From positions 25,039,965 through 25,103,964 of the forward strand of contig CM067309.1 in NCBI GenBank assembly GCA_034231615.1: a stretch of DNA of 64,000 nucleotides. Reading direction: 5' to 3'. The notes beneath the pieces were generated by a model. That model saw only the letters and a program-made list of their open reading frames with translations, had not been told where the DNA came from and searched no databases. This document shows positions 27,959 to 42,257 of the stretch, piece after piece. Origin of the DNA: Meghimatium bilineatum. Its lineage: Eukaryota > Mollusca > Gastropoda > Stylommatophora > Philomycidae. Position 1 is the stretch's first letter. Each line of letters begins with the position of its first letter. The position numbers and the translations under genes were made by a program.

Positions 27959-27999
27959 GACCCTCGCTCCCTCATGTCAACAACAGTCAAGATTTCATG

Positions 28000-28930
28000 G
28001 AACCCCTCCTCACCTTGTTTAATTATGTCCCATTTTAACCTCTCTCCCTTTCCGCCCCCCCCCCCCCAATAAAAAAATAAAATATACTACAAATTAAAAA
28101 TTCATTAATGAAATCTTTTAGAAGGAATAGACTAACATTTTCGAGGGATAACTGTTCCAGTGTTGGGTAACAACCCTAAACAGGAAGCAGGTGGCTGGAG
28201 TAACACCGGGTAAATGTCAAGATACACAAAAATAGGTAGATGTGTTACCAAAATAAAACATAACACAACCTAACAACGAGATACAGGGACAGACGACGTT
28301 TCGACTATTAAGCCTTCATCAGGACAAACAAAAGACAACGGTACAACGAATCTTACTTTGGAAACAAACGTGGTTGATAGGGGGGAAAGAGGAGGAGAGA
28401 TAGTGAATAGATAGTGGAGGAAGTAAATAGGGAGCGGCATATTGGGAGGAAGAGAGTATGGGGAGAAGAAGTGAGGAGAGAAAGTGCACGGAAGGAGGTG
28501 AGGAGCGAAAATAGTTAAGGTGTAATAGCAAGTAAAATAAGATAAATGAGGATAAATTAAGATACTTACCTTAAAAATGGCAACAGGCAATGAGAATTAG
28601 CATACAGTCGTGATGGAAACGCAAAAGAGGATGGTACGAGAGATCAGATGAGAGAGAGAGAGATGGAGATGAAAAAGAAAAAAGAGGAAAAAAAGGAGAA
28701 AAGAAAGAAACGACCGTGCAGATATGGGCAGTGGAGAGAAACTATAAGTAGGAATAGATAATGGTGGGAAGAAAATACAGTGATAATACAATGATGTAAC
28801 ATTTTCGATATGTTTCACATTTTTATAGACATGTTTCAAATTCAAACAATTTAATTAATTAATTTCAAACAATGTTATTTAATGTAAAATTAAAAATGTA
28901 TTGATGACGTCAACTTTTGTCAAATATCTC
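28000..28930. other. Intergenic, purine/pyrimidine-biased, no gene
   Basis: Holds a C run (28055-28068), a dispersed motif GACGTTTCGACTATTAAGCC followed by TTCATCAGGAC (28288-28323), and long G/A-rich runs (28380-28720) that leave open frames on the minus strand. No domain was recognised. Confidence 0.55.
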
Positions 28931-28939
28931 AAACTTTAT

Positions 28940-29095
28940 AGGGTCAGTGACCCAAAGCCATGTTGAAGTCGGATGTGTCAGGCCGAAATGAGCAGATATC
29001 GCAGCAATGCCGTAACACATGACACAACGCATTCCGTTCTCCGGACTACATCCTGCTAATCTGCAGGAGTTTGAGAACGAACGCAGAAGAAGAAG
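28940..29095 (+). mobile_element. SINE family A copy
   Basis: GGGTCAGTGACCCAAAGCCA to GAACGAACGCAGAAGAAGAA. The 3' hairpin TCCTGC-TAATCT-GCAGGA is intact. The 5' head is missing. Confidence 0.85.
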
Positions 29096-29488
29096 TAGAT
29101 CTCAAACTTTTTCATACCCCTCCCTCTTATTGTTGACGTAAATTATGGACAGTAGGTCCATAAGCAGGTAGGCCTATGGATAACTGAACATAATAATGCT
29201 CTCAGGGCCGTTCCGTACTATGAAGCAAAAAGACGACCACATAAAGCAGCAAAAATCAAACTGCATTGACCATGGCTGCATTTCGAAGAAAGAACATTTT
29301 AGAGGAAAGGGGGGGGGGGTGTGCGACATTACGAAGACTTGCATGATAGGACTACTGAGAAAATGTACCAGCACGGTGCAGATTGATCTTTCCAATTAAG
29401 CCAAAGTAATTGTCACTCATTCTACCGCAATATCTGTTTATGTCTTATACACACTCAACCTACCCTACTCCTAGTGTTCCTGATTAAC

Positions 29489-29489
29489 C

Positions 29490-29578
<89 letters not shown>

Positions 29579-29581
29579 GTA

Positions 29582-29665
<84 letters not shown>
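29489..29665. repeat. CTAT/CTGT microsatellite
   Basis: Blocks of CTAT change to CTGT and back over about 175 bp. The Leu-Ser/Val-Cys frame through it is an artefact. Confidence 0.97.
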
Positions 29666-30174
29666 ACTTCAGCGCCGAATACAGTGCATAAGTATTGACA
29701 GTAACCTATATGGCTCTCCAGTTCGAGCGATGTGATGCTACTGTGTGTAATTATTGCATGTTGGTGAGACTAATAGTCATACTCTCTTTGATGGTTGTTC
29801 AGAGAAGTCTCTTTTAGTCTTCATCTTTTTCTTCTGTCATTTTAATGCTTGTAGTGAAAGTCTTTTTCATTCATTCTAAGTGTGTGTCATGTGACGTAAT
29901 CTCTCCAGAACGTTGTCTTCCCTATAAACTCCCTGCATCTTTCTCTGTCTCGGGCGATGTGACTTGCAGTTTCCAACGACGTATTCATTCTAAGTACATG
30001 TGCGATATATAAGTATATAGTTTTCTTTTTATTGTTGTAGAAGCATATTACTGTTCAGTGCCTTTTACTTTTGCTGTTTGGTTACACTTACTAGTTTGTT
30101 TGACTAATTCTTCCTAACCAATATTTAAGAGTTTTCGAAGACATGTACAAATAGGATTAACCAAAATTCGCCCT

Positions 30175-30410
30175 GGAACTCCTGCAAATTAGCAGGATGT
30201 AAAACGGAATGCGTTATGTCATGGTTTATAGCTTTGGAGCGATGTCGGCACCTTTCGGTATGCAACATCCAACTTCAGGATGGCTTCACAGTCATTTGAA
30301 CCCTCTATGTAATTGGACATCTCTGCACCCCAATCCTTCTTAGTTACCTCATAGTACATGCACCACAGATAACAGTATTGCTAATCTTTGCTTACCTGTG
30401 GGCCCATTAG
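30175..30410 (-). mobile_element. SINE family A copy
   Basis: Minus strand; AACTCCTGCAAATTAGCAGG (hairpin), then GGAATGCGTTATGTCATGG and a decayed 5' head up to CTTACCTGTGGGCCC. Confidence 0.7.
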
Positions 30411-30469
30411 AACACAGTAACAGGAGGGGGGGGGGTCATAACAAATGTAATTATTTCCATATAAAATTA

Positions 30470-31777
30470 TACCGCCGAAGACGGATGTGTTGGGCCATTG
30501 GCGCAAATAAAACGGCAACACAACGCATTTCCATTCTCTGGACTACATTCAACAGGAAATCTTGTAGGATCAGTGGCGTATCCTGGGGTCTGAAAGAGAG
30601 CATGCAACTTTTAAAAAATGATAATTTTCTACTCACCCAGTTATTTGAAGTTCAGTTCTATTCTGCGGCTCTTTCTGCTAAAGTCCTCTGTTACTTTGTT
30701 ATAAAAGTCATCATTGCCTTTCATCTCTACAAGAAGGTCTTTTTCAATTGACATCATTGATAGAGCAGAAAGACGACATTGCCCCTGCGAGTTCCTTATG
30801 ACATTTTTAATGCGTTTTAATGCAGAAAACGAACGTTCCACTGAAGACGACGATGCAGGAATTGTCAATATTAAAATAACTTACATAATGATTCCGAACC
30901 ACAAAGCCAAACGACTTTCTTATATAAATCATTGTTAAATGAACGGACACATTTTGTTCCTTCTCGTTTCAAACTGCTTAACGCAGGAATCGGTCTGCCC
31001 ATTTTTACCAAGTCCAATTTTTCATTAAATGTTCGCGATTGAAACGGTCGCTCAAATAAATCTACAACAACATCATTAATAGAATCAGCCATAATAACAA
31101 ATTGAAATTGAAACCACATCGCTGTGTAAATGTGCGTGTGTGTTGAGTAAGATCACGTGACGTGTACCAAAAGTTACCGGAAATGGCTTACTAAACAAGT
31201 GTGTGTGTATGCAATCAAGATTATAATTGCTTGCATTGTTATCATTAGTTTAACATTCAAATAAAAGTACTAGAACATAGAAATTGCACTGTTTCACACC
31301 AGTAAATAAATGTTCATCAATCAATTTATTATGTGCCAGTGCTAAATTGTTATAATAGTGATTGAATCATAAAATGTATTAATTTTTTTTTCATCGCAAG
31401 CTTACTCTGGAGACAAGGTTATAAAAAAACACACAGTATATCACTGCGCTTATATGTAAAGGGACTATTTTAACGAAAGCAAAAACAAAATTGCTTCAGT
31501 GCGGCCACTATACTTTCATATGTGTTGCCAGCACTAATTTTCGGAAGAATTCAGATTTGTGAGAAAAATATTTTAAAATATATTTTTGAGCAATGCTGCA
31601 AGGGCTAAGTTTGGATGGGGGATAGATCACTGACTGGTTTATCATTTTCGCAACCCTTGAAGGCATGCAATGCTTGCCTTGCTTATGCTTAGCATACGCC
31701 ACTGTGTAGGATCATTGTCCTGTTACAAGAGAAATCCAGTGGGAGTTTGAGAATGAACGCAGAAGAAGAAGAAATAT
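30470..31777 (+). mobile_element. SINE family B split by an hAT element
   Basis: The left part is 30470-30570 (CGCCGAAGACGGATGTGTTG to GGAAATCTTGTAGGAT) and the right part 31713-31777 (CATTGTCCTGTTACAAG to the AAG tail). Taking out 30571-31704 and one 8-bp duplicate restores a continuous SINE with its nested hairpin. Confidence 0.92.
30571..31704 (-). mobile_element. hAT DNA transposon, internally deleted (1134 bp)
   Basis: Flanked by the 8-bp duplication TGTAGGAT (30563-30570 and 31705-31712). The termini CAGTGGCGTATCC and, inverted, CAGTGGCGTATGC are hAT-type. On the minus strand 31119-30871 resembles the ZMYM1-like hAT N-terminal region (FNEKLDLVKMGRPIPALSSL, VRSFNNDLYKKVVWLCG). 30868-30641 is the C-terminal dimerisation domain (SSSVERSFSALKRIKNVIRN, ALSMMSIEKDLL). 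The whole catalytic middle is absent and the two parts are in different frames, so it cannot make transposase and would depend on a full-length relative. Confidence 0.93.
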
Positions 31778-31857
31778 AAAATTCTAATTTTAAGTTCACA
31801 GGTTCTGAGACAAACGATTTCTTGACTTATTCTTGTGTCCCTCTCTATCTTTGTTTT

Positions 31858-32050
31858 TAGGCGTTGAAAATTTAGGTGATAAGCTATCTGTAAGGCGTTG
31901 AAAGTTTAGGTGATAAGTTTTCTGTGAGGCGTTGAAAGTTAAGGTAAACGTTTTCTGTGAGGCGTGTACAGTTTAGGTGATAAGTTTTCTGTGAGGTGTT
32001 GAAAGTTTAGGTGATAAGTTTTATGTGAAACGTCAAAGGCTTACGTATTA
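31858..32050. repeat. 34-bp minisatellite, about 5.5 copies
   Basis: Unit AGGCGTTGAAAGTTTAGGTG plus ATAAGTTTTCTGTG. Confidence 0.92.
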
Positions 32051-32750
32051 AGTTTTCAGTTATTTCCTAGTACGCGGGTGCCGGATGTCACACTTTTCAA
32101 TATACCGAATTCACGTTTTTAATAGTTGATTCTAGTTTCTATTTTTTAGCGCACCAGCTGCAACAACCTGTTGCCATCCAAAACAATAGGCCAAAGTCGC
32201 GAAATTATTATTGGCGAAATTTACAGCAAAATTTAAACATGACAAAACTGGTTAAGGTACCTGTAGAAAAATGTAAACATTAGGCATATGACGCGAGTTC
32301 AACACAACATATACAATATCCAGTAGTCATAATCAGTGTCTGCTACAACTTTTTCCCGGTACCAGTTCTCTCCCCGTACCTTGACTTATATTTCGCTACA
32401 CATTTTGTAAAAGTTGGGTTAAATTCGTTAAATTACTGGCAACCGCGTGATGTGTTGAGGGTGTTGGTGGATACGCATTCTGTTACTGGTCGCAGGCTTA
32501 GATTGTCTGTTTCAATATATATGGCACATTGGATCGTGTGATATGCATGGCTGTTGGGGCTCTGTGCATAAATTAGGTTAACAATTGACTATCATTTTAT
32601 GACGACTCCCTACCTACGATTGTCAAGAAATTAAGGGCTTCCCTCTTGTTCAATTATGTCAATCCCTCCACCCCCAAATAATTAGCGGGAAACTATTACG
32701 AAAAAAGAGAGATATTAACATTTTTGTAGAAAACTTTCCCAAATTCAAAC
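32051..32750. other. Intergenic stretch, nothing recognised
   Basis: No open frame with a domain and no repeat family was recognised. Confidence 0.45.
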
Positions 32751-32754
32751 ATTT

Positions 32755-32915
32755 TAAAGGCAAAGACTGAAATGGTTCGGCCACTTAATGAGAATGAACC
32801 CATATTGGGCAGCGGTTACAGTGTAGGACCCACAGCATGTAGGTCTAAATGGAAACATCAAGAGGCAGAGAACCAAGAAGAAGGAGTTACTAACGTTCTG
32901 TGATGTCACAATATT
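32755..32915 (+). mobile_element. Short LINE 3' fragment
   Basis: AAATGGTTCGGCCACTTAAT and GAATGAACCCATATT match the KWF(G/D)H..RMNP stretch of 1740-2135. A decayed remainder follows up to AGAAGAAGGAGTTAC. Confidence 0.45.
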
Positions 32916-32954
32916 ACTGCATAACAAACCATAATCATGGAAGAGGTCAAAATA

Positions 32955-33242
32955 ATTTAAAACGTGCGTTTTGCCGGGGCCCGAAAGGGGAGCAAATAAT
33001 AGCAACACTGTTTACCTTCCACGCATGTCGTAAAAGGCGACTAAGGAGGTTATGGGATGGAGTTGGCTGTCCCATCCGATATAGGGTCAGTGACCCAAAG
33101 CCATGCGGAAGTCGGATGTGTCAGACCGAAAGGCGCAGATATCGCAGCAATGCTGTAAACCATGACACAACGCATTCCGTCTCCGAACTACATCCTGCTA
33201 ATCTGCAGGAGTTTGAGAACGAACGCGGAAGAAGAAGAAAAT
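32955..33242 (+). mobile_element. SINE family A, longest copy
   Basis: The head has TTTTGCCGGGGCCCGAAAGG and CGCATGTCGTAAAAGGCGAC; the body has GGGTCAGTGACCCAAAGCCA and CATTCCGTCTCCGAACTACA. The 3' end has the TCCTGC/GCAGGA hairpin, GAGAACGAACGC and a GAAGAAGAAG tail. It is the reference copy for the family here. Confidence 0.88.
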
Positions 33243-33379
33243 AATAATTTAAAATGAAAATAGAAATGATTAAAATCACTTTCAATGACATTAGGAAAGT
33301 ATTTACATGTAAACAAAGTACAAACAAACTAAAAATAAGAATTATAAATTGCTACATTTATTCTATATTAATGTGTGGC

Positions 33380-33775
33380 TCAGATAATGAACAAACAACT
33401 AGAAGATAGAATTAATTATTTTAAAATGCGAATATTTAGAAGAATATGAAACTTCATGGTAAGAGAGAAAAAAAACCGCATTCAGGTTTTGACTACACTT
33501 CGTATTAAAAGTGTAAAGGAAACAAACATTAAAAAAATACAATGTTTGAACACATTAAAAGACATGATACCTTGTTGAAGACCTTACTTAAGGGTAAAGT
33601 CGAGGGGACGCGAGCAAGAGATAGATAGAGATCAAGTGTAAGAGAAACATCACGAGATGGACAGGTTACAGTCTTGCAGAGTGAACTATAAATGCAAGAG
33701 ACAGGGGATGCTGGAGGTCCAATACAGTGAACTTTCGGTGCGGAGACGCCATTTGATGCTGATGATCAAGGGACC
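33380..33775 (+). mobile_element. LINE 3' fragment (RNase H-less)
   Basis: Broken frames give HIKRHDTLLKTLLKGKVEGT, then remnants of RWTGYSLAEC..INARDRGCW, the known end of an RNase H-less LINE ORF2. It ends near GATGCTGATGATC. Confidence 0.65.
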
Positions 33776-35161
33776 AAAAGTGTCATAACTTGAAAACTTA
33801 TCGTAATTCAGTCTATCAGTAATTCAGTACTGCAAAAGCACAGAAAAGACAATAAGGATAGATAAAAAACATTTTTTTAATATAAAATATTCAGCCTATT
33901 CATCTTTCACAAATCAATAAATATAGGTCTATGCTAGACAAAAATGTTGCGTTTATTCTCAGAGAAATGATGTGAATCTCAATTATACTGCTGAAACATT
34001 CAACTGATTGTTTATATTTCATTTGAATATTGTCTTCTTGACTGTTTAGTAATTATGCCTGTATTCGCGTACATATTTAAAAGCAAATTTGTGCAATGAT
34101 GAAACAAACTCCAATCTTCAACTGATTCATTATTCTCTTCTTCGGTGTTCGCTCTCTGATAACTAACACGAAAGTTCGTGTGATTTCCTCCGGGAATGAT
34201 GAAGTAGTCTACGCTGTGCTATGTCACAGCGGAGCTGAGTTATTTTGCACTTCCAAGCCTAACACATTAGTTTTCTGCATACCTTTAATCCAGGTGAGCT
34301 TCCATAGCTGCCACATCCTTTCTATCTGTCACCAGGTGACGATAGTGTAGGCCCTATAGTCTCTACGCCGTAACAGTTTATCACCCACTGTACTCTTGGA
34401 GTTTACAGGCCAAAACATGTCCCTGGATTATCATCTCCGAGGAGACAGTCATTAGGGATTTAGAATTCGGTTGACTATGTCTGTCTCCCACGATGTGTCC
34501 CACTGCCTGTGAGCATGTCTCACTTAAATAAACGCATTGCCTGTGTGCCCTTGGGTACTGTACCTCTTCTGTGTTCATGGTTGCAGTACAGGAAACACTT
34601 CGTTAGCCCTCACAAGCGAGGCTTCATGATGACATTTGCCACTTCTGCTTTTCTACGAGACATTCTTTATGGAGGCAACTAAAGCGTTGTCGTGCTGAAC
34701 ATTGCGTTAGTTACGATTTCCATAGGACATATATAATTTTTCTTCATTCTGTTTGAAAATTGTATTTGAAAATAGCTTCGCCCACTATCGATGTACCGCC
34801 ATCTCATTGTACTCAAATATGTAAACCTTACTTCTCCAGATACTTGCTCACGACTCTCGATGTTCGTGAACTTGGGTGACGACAGCCTGACAGTTCAGAC
34901 CAGGCGCTGTCTTAGACTACTGCGACAGTTTTCTGGCTGGGGGAACCGAAAGGTGTCATTCGGAAATCTTGTTTTTCATGTGTGAACAAATCTCCTTCCT
35001 TCTCAAACTATTCTAACCGTAAACGATCCATGAACCGTTAGACAGACTGCTTTGCACGAGCTTCGTTTCCAGGATGCACCACGAATAGGAATAGGTGCTT
35101 TTAGGATCTCGGTTATCTGCTAACCCTAGGTCCGCACAAGAGCAATGCAAACCCTTTGCAC

Positions 35162-36976
<1,815 letters not shown>

Positions 36977-37119
36977 CTTTGCACCCGTCCAACTTTTAGT
37001 CCAGTAGTATGTGCCTTTTGTGCTTTCCATGTGTAAATAGTGGAATCTTTAAAGAAACACGCGCTTCTTGTTATTTGTAATCAGTGTTTGTATTTTATGA
37101 GATTTCTGTGACAAAAGGC

Positions 37120-37300
37120 TCTAAGGGCTATTAACCGTGTGTTCCAATGATCACAGGTTCGATCCTTGGTCATGACACCTTGATTAAAAGTGCATTTATA
37201 GGAGATCCTTGGAATATAACTTGAAGCTACATTGAAGTTTTAGTCTTGGCAGGCGTTATCGGAAATATGAGAAAATCTGAGTACAATGAATACAATCCTC
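37120..37300 (+). repeat. tRNA-like SINE remnant
   Basis: CAGGTTCGATCCTTGGTC is a good B box within a degenerate tRNA-like context. The upstream A box is unclear. Confidence 0.4.
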
Positions 37301-37329
37301 TACACATTTTAATAGGGGTCTTTAATTTT

Positions 37330-37600
37330 AGGGGGCCGCGTATGCAGTGGTTAGCGCACTGGTTTCATATATGAGTAGTGCTGGGTTCATTTCCCAGTTG
37401 AGACGGACATTTATTTTGAGATCGCAACGGCTCCCGGGTAGACCAGCCTTAATTGGGTACCGGATTAATCCGGGAAGTAAATACTGCGAGGGAGAAGCGA
37501 TGGCTTCCGCCCTCATATAGCAGACCCACTGAAATGTGGAATAGCCAACATTTCACTCTCCTAAGGCATTGCTCAATGCTATGAGTTAACTTTACATACT
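37330..37600 (+). mobile_element. tRNA-derived SINE (family D), long copy
   Basis: A-box-like AGTGGTTAGCGCACTGG and B-box-like GGGTTCATTTCCC with near-tRNA spacing, then GGATTAATCCGGGAAGTAAA (a palindromic GGATTAATCC core), CGCCCTCATA and an end GAGTTAACTTTAC. Relative of 26920-27092. Confidence 0.8.
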
Positions 37601-37954
37601 TTTTAAGTGTTTATGTCACAACACGTTTGTAAACCGCATGCTTTTATGTTTCTCGCGTAATCTACGTTCTTCCTGTTTGTGTATCACATGACATCAGCCA
37701 TGACCGTCTCTATATTGTCGACGTCTCGTTGCTACATATTTTTCATTGATCAATTATACTCACATATTAAATGGAATTGTCTTTGCATTGATTCAAAGTT
37801 GTTAAGCGTTTTATCTAATTTAAAGTTTATGACTAGATGTGTACAAATTCTATTGCTCTTATGGTCCATCTTTTGGTTAGGACCTAACAGGCCCTACTAT
37901 AATATACTATATATTTCCATGGCCTTCTGTTTTGTGTGCTGACAATCATTTCCG

Positions 37955-38880
37955 ATACCAGTGTTCTCCCATACCGCAATGCTAGGCTGTCAATGTGGCT
38001 CATTTCAACAAATAAAACAAGGATTCAGACAGGGATGCGTGCTTTCACCAGACCTGTTCGCTTTATACAGTGAAAACATAATGCGTGCAATAGTTGATAT
38101 CCCAGGAATATCAGTGGGAGGACATAACATAAATAATTTCAGATATGCGGATGACACTGTTCTGATTGCAAAAAGTGAGGAAGACCTTCAAGATTTAAAT
38201 AATGTAGTAGTCACAGAAAGTGAAGAGAAAAGCTTCTTCCTAAATATCAAGAAAACAGAAGTAATGGTTATTTCAAAGAAACATAATACCACACCATGCA
38301 AGATCAAAGTGAATGATATAGTATTACAACAGGTCCACCAATTCAAGTATTTAGGTACAGCAGATGGAAGAAGTTCAACCGAAATAAGAAGCAGAATAGG
38401 ACAGGCATAAACTACATTGGGAAAAATGAAAAATATATTGTGTAATATGACATTGTAATTAGAGGTGAGAGAGTTCTGCAGTGCTATACAACTCCTATAC
38501 TAACATATGGGTGAGAGTCTTTTTGTGAGGACAATAAACAAACTGAAAAGTGGGAAATTAGAGGTAACAAAGATGTGGCTCTATAGATGAATGCTGAGAA
38601 TACCATGGGCTGCCAGAAAAACTAATGTGGAAGTGTTGAAAGAGTCAAATTAGAAACGGACTTTAATCAATAATATAAGAAAATGACAATCTTCATTTTT
38701 TGGCCACTTCGTGAGACATGCAGGTTTGGAGAGCATAGTCACAACATGCAAGATTAAAGGCAACAACGTGAGAAAATAGTAATAGACAGTTTGACAACCT
38801 GGCACGGCAGGGAAATAACAACGATCTTGATACATTATACTGTGGACAGAGAGCTGTGGAGGGCCATGATGTAAAGCGTA
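37955..38880 (+). mobile_element. LINE (RNase H-less), RT to 3' end
   Basis: The frame 37961-38410 carries QGFRQGCVLSPDLFALYSEN, FRYADDTVLIAKSEEDLQDL and KKTEVMVISKKHN, RT motifs 4-5 and following. Later frames are broken but continue to DSLTTWHGREITT and RELWRAM. It looks like the RTE/CR1-like, single-APE-ORF group; the exact clade is uncertain. Confidence 0.8.
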
Positions 38881-39469
38881 TAGATAAATAGATAGATCTA
38901 CATTCTGGATCCCAGTTGTTCTTTGTTATTTTACCATTACTTCAGTTTTACAAGTTCTATAGAAAAAAAAACTGTCAATATTGCATTTTTTTACCGTTAG
39001 CGAGTTAAGGGAGTTTGAGAATGACTGGGAAAATTCTATAATCTACTGTATTTATATCAGATCTGCTAGCAACCTCACTCTAACAACAATGTTGAACCAT
39101 TCTGTTCTTCATATTTACTCATGGTGATGAGACTATTCACAGAATAGGCCTATGTATGTGATAGTTCAGACTGTTGCATACTTGACTATTACTACAGAAT
39201 TTCTATATTTTGTACAGAGAATACATAAATGTTAATAACTATGTTCATATGATTTGAGATCTCAAGAAGATTCGCAATTGCAACACTCCAACTAACACGA
39301 TTGAGAAAGTTGCGGCAAAGTAGAACTTACTAACTTATCCGATCCCAGAGTTGCAAGCTTTCAGTCTTTCTTCCACAAGGCTAAGTAGTAATAATGACAC
39401 TAAAATAACTCCTTTTAAGATCCTGTGTTTTCCCAGTGGCAACATAAGAATGCTAGACTTGAATTTTAA

Positions 39470-39745
39470 ACAAGACAATACCCGGAATCGTAAATTGATT
39501 TGAAATGAAGTGCTACAGAAAGATCCTACAAATATCATGGACAGAGAAAAAGAACATTGAAATTTGGAAAGGACTTTAGCTAAATGAATGGTGGCTTCTA
39601 AATACCATCATAAGAAGGAAGCTGCAATGTATTTTGGATCTTAAAGAGATAATGATGGTATCGAAATGCTGATTCTGAAGGGAAAAGTACGAGGTTAGAG
39701 AAGAAGAGGATGACCAAGACGGAGATAGATCAGTAATATATAATA
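39470..39745 (+). mobile_element. LINE 3' fragment
   Basis: Broken frames give YRKILQISWTEKKNIE, then LLNTIIRRKLQCILDL and EKYEVREEE, the post-RT end of a LINE. Confidence 0.6.
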
Positions 39746-39754
39746 ATGTAGGAA

Positions 39755-42245
39755 CATTAGGTATTATTAGGTATTAGGTATGTTGATTATCATCTTCGCA
39801 CACCGGATAGGTCCATAGGTGCTCCGATCTCCGCTTCAGTAAATATCTCAGGGTATAACGGCTAATTGTTCCAGTTCTTTGTTGGTTCACTACTCTTATT
39901 GAAATCTTTGTCAGGAGTTCTCTTCGAGCCACGCCCGTCCTCACTCCCAATTCTTGCATTCTTGATATTCACTTATGTTTATTCCTCTTAAAATCCTCTG
40001 ATCGTGAGGACTCACGGAGAGCAGTGAGTATGTCTGCTCAGTCCATAGGCTGACCATTTGTTGTGGTGACGAGACTAGCTAATGTGTCGGCCAGTTCGTT
40101 TCCCTCCACGCCCGCATGTCCGGGGACAAAATAAGCATGAGTTTTCGTAGTGATGCCCGAATTTTAGCTCTCTCCAATGACTCCGCCAATTCCCTACGAA
40201 CATCACCTGTTTTGAGTTTCTGAATCATATTCAGTGAACCACTTAGAATGCATGAATGGAAATAGGTTTGCGATTCCAGCCAGTAAAGTGCCTGCGTTAC
40301 GGCGAATACTTCCATATTTAGAATGCTCGTTGTCGCGGTAAAGGCATCACTGGCTTCGTGTACTGTTTTCCCTTTTGATCTGACAGTAAAGGCCCATGCG
40401 CATCGCTGGTGATGGATGACCGACCCGTCCGTGTAAATCACAACATCTGAATCATCGGCATTCTCGCATAGTAGTGCCTTGATTTCAGCATCCACGCTTA
40501 CGTCACTGTGTTTCCTGCACTCTCGGTGAAGTGTAGTGACGGTCTTGACTGCCTCTTGAAAGAACGTAGGAAAATGTATCTATTCCTCGCCACGAGATAT
40601 GTCTTCTTGGGCGCAGATATGTTAAACTGTATCCTCGGCTCTACCCATCCACGATTTGACTCTCTTGAGCCAGCTTCCCTTCACAAGAGGGAGCACGCTG
40701 TGTAGTGAGTGGTCTATGTCAGAACTCACTCTACGGTATGCACTGGCACGCCAAGTATCAATTCTATGAAATATGCTCGGAAAATCAAGTAGAAATCTCA
40801 TAGCCACACAGGGTGTGTCCCTTGTGCATCCAAGAATGATCCGTATCGCTTCATTTGGAATCCTCTCCAGCCTCTCAATCTGTGTGTGACTGGCGGTAAT
40901 AGTAGCGCCTGCATATTCAATGACAGGGATAACAGGAGCTTCGTATAAGATTACGAGCTGTGGTTGTTTAGTTTCAGCTGCTGCCATTACTCTAAGAGCT
41001 GAAAGTCCTCTGCGGGCCTTAGCGATAACATGATAAAAGTGTTCATGGAAACACAGACTACGATCAAATCGCACGCCCATGTATTGTAAGGATGAGGTCA
41101 TGATTATACCGGACCCTCTCATCTCCACCGTCGGTGTCGCGGACTTTACGATTTGATTATTAAGAGAGAACCATATCACCGCAGCCTTCTCTTGGTTGAT
41201 CTGTGCCCATGAACCATCACACCAGGAGACGACACGGTCTACCTCTTTCTGCAGTGATTCGACAGTTTCTGCTCTATCTCTTCCCTGTCTGTATACCAAG
41301 ATATCATCCGCAAAAGAGATTGTTCTACCTCTCCCGACGAGCTGCTGCTGTGTGATTGCTACAGTGTAGACATTGAATAATACGGGTGAGAGTGGAAATC
41401 GCTGTGGAAGGCCTGGGCGTATTGTTATGGGTTTAGATGACCAACAACCGCACCTCAGGGCCACCTTCCTCTAGAGCAACACCGCTGATATCCATCTGAC
41501 GACGAAAGGTTAAAAATTAAAGAGCACGAGCGTGTTGATGAGGTATTCGAACGGCACTCTGTTATACACGTCATCCAAGTCAATCGCGACATCACACGTT
41601 TCCAGATCTGCATGGAAACTCTCGAATGAGGGTTGGCGAAAACAGTAGCATTGCGCCATGTTTCTTTCTGACGTCTGTACCCTCCGAGCGTGCTCGGAAA
41701 GATGCGACTCTCTTCCAGTTCTCGAGCGAGGTCTGTGCTACAATTTTCTCAATCAGTTTGCCTGTGGTGTTCTGGATCGTTATGATTCGGTAGCCGTTGA
41801 TCTGGGCGTGGTTTTTATTGGGTTTCTTTAGTGGCAATAGGTAGGTGTGCAGCCATTCGTCCTTGATAATACCGTTCTTGATGCTTCCGTTAAACTCGCC
41901 AACCAGGTCGTTTATGTCACTCTCCTTAAGGATGGCGAAGTCCTCGTATTGTATACCGCCAGGGCCTGGGGCAGTGCTCCGGGACCATTTAAGAGTGGTC
42001 TGGACAGTCATGCGTATGCTATCAATCCACTTAACATCCGTACATAGACCAGACAGCATAGTGATAATCCTCCGCCTAACATCTAGATTGTTTTAGTCCG
42101 TCTGTTGAACGTAACGCTCATTCAGAATGTAGGAACATGTCTCTGGCCAATGCAGGTTTGCTTGTTTCGTCTATAAACTTGACTGTGTTCTGTAACTCGT
42201 GCAGAGGTCCGTAGATTTTTTCTTCCATTGTTGTTTCTCCGAGTC
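39755..42245 (-). mobile_element. I-clade LINE, largest copy (RT and RNase H)
   Basis: From its 5' side: 42059-41592 has APGPGGIQYEDFAILKESD and GYRIITIQNTTGKLIEKIVA (early RT). 41464-40622 has RPGLPQRFPLSPVLFN, ISFADDILVYRQGRDRA and AAVIWFSLNNQ. 40495-40079 is RNase H (VVIYTDGSVIHHQRCAWAFT, CILSGSLNMI). 39959-39774 is the C-terminal tail (RRSEHLWTYPVC). A few stops and shifts separate these blocks, so it is dead but fairly young. The 3' tail is an ATTAGGTATTAGGTA-like tandem. The endonuclease and ORF1 are missing. Confidence 0.88.
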
Positions 42246-42257
42246 AGTGTGTTTACT

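Noticed and set aside
28270-28845. Minus-strand Pro/Leu/Phe-rich frames that look like membrane proteins
   Set aside because: They read through GA-rich simple sequence; composition bias alone explains them.
29474-29698. Frame of repeated CLSVCLSV
   Set aside because: CTAT/CTGT microsatellite.
34381-34578. Frame in R2 (CVYLSETCSQAVGHIVGD)
   Set aside because: Lies in the body of a retroposon whose sister copies do not keep it.
37120-37300. tRNA gene (GGTTCGATCC)
   Set aside because: Only the B box is convincing; no acceptor stem or anticodon arm, so treated as a SINE remnant.
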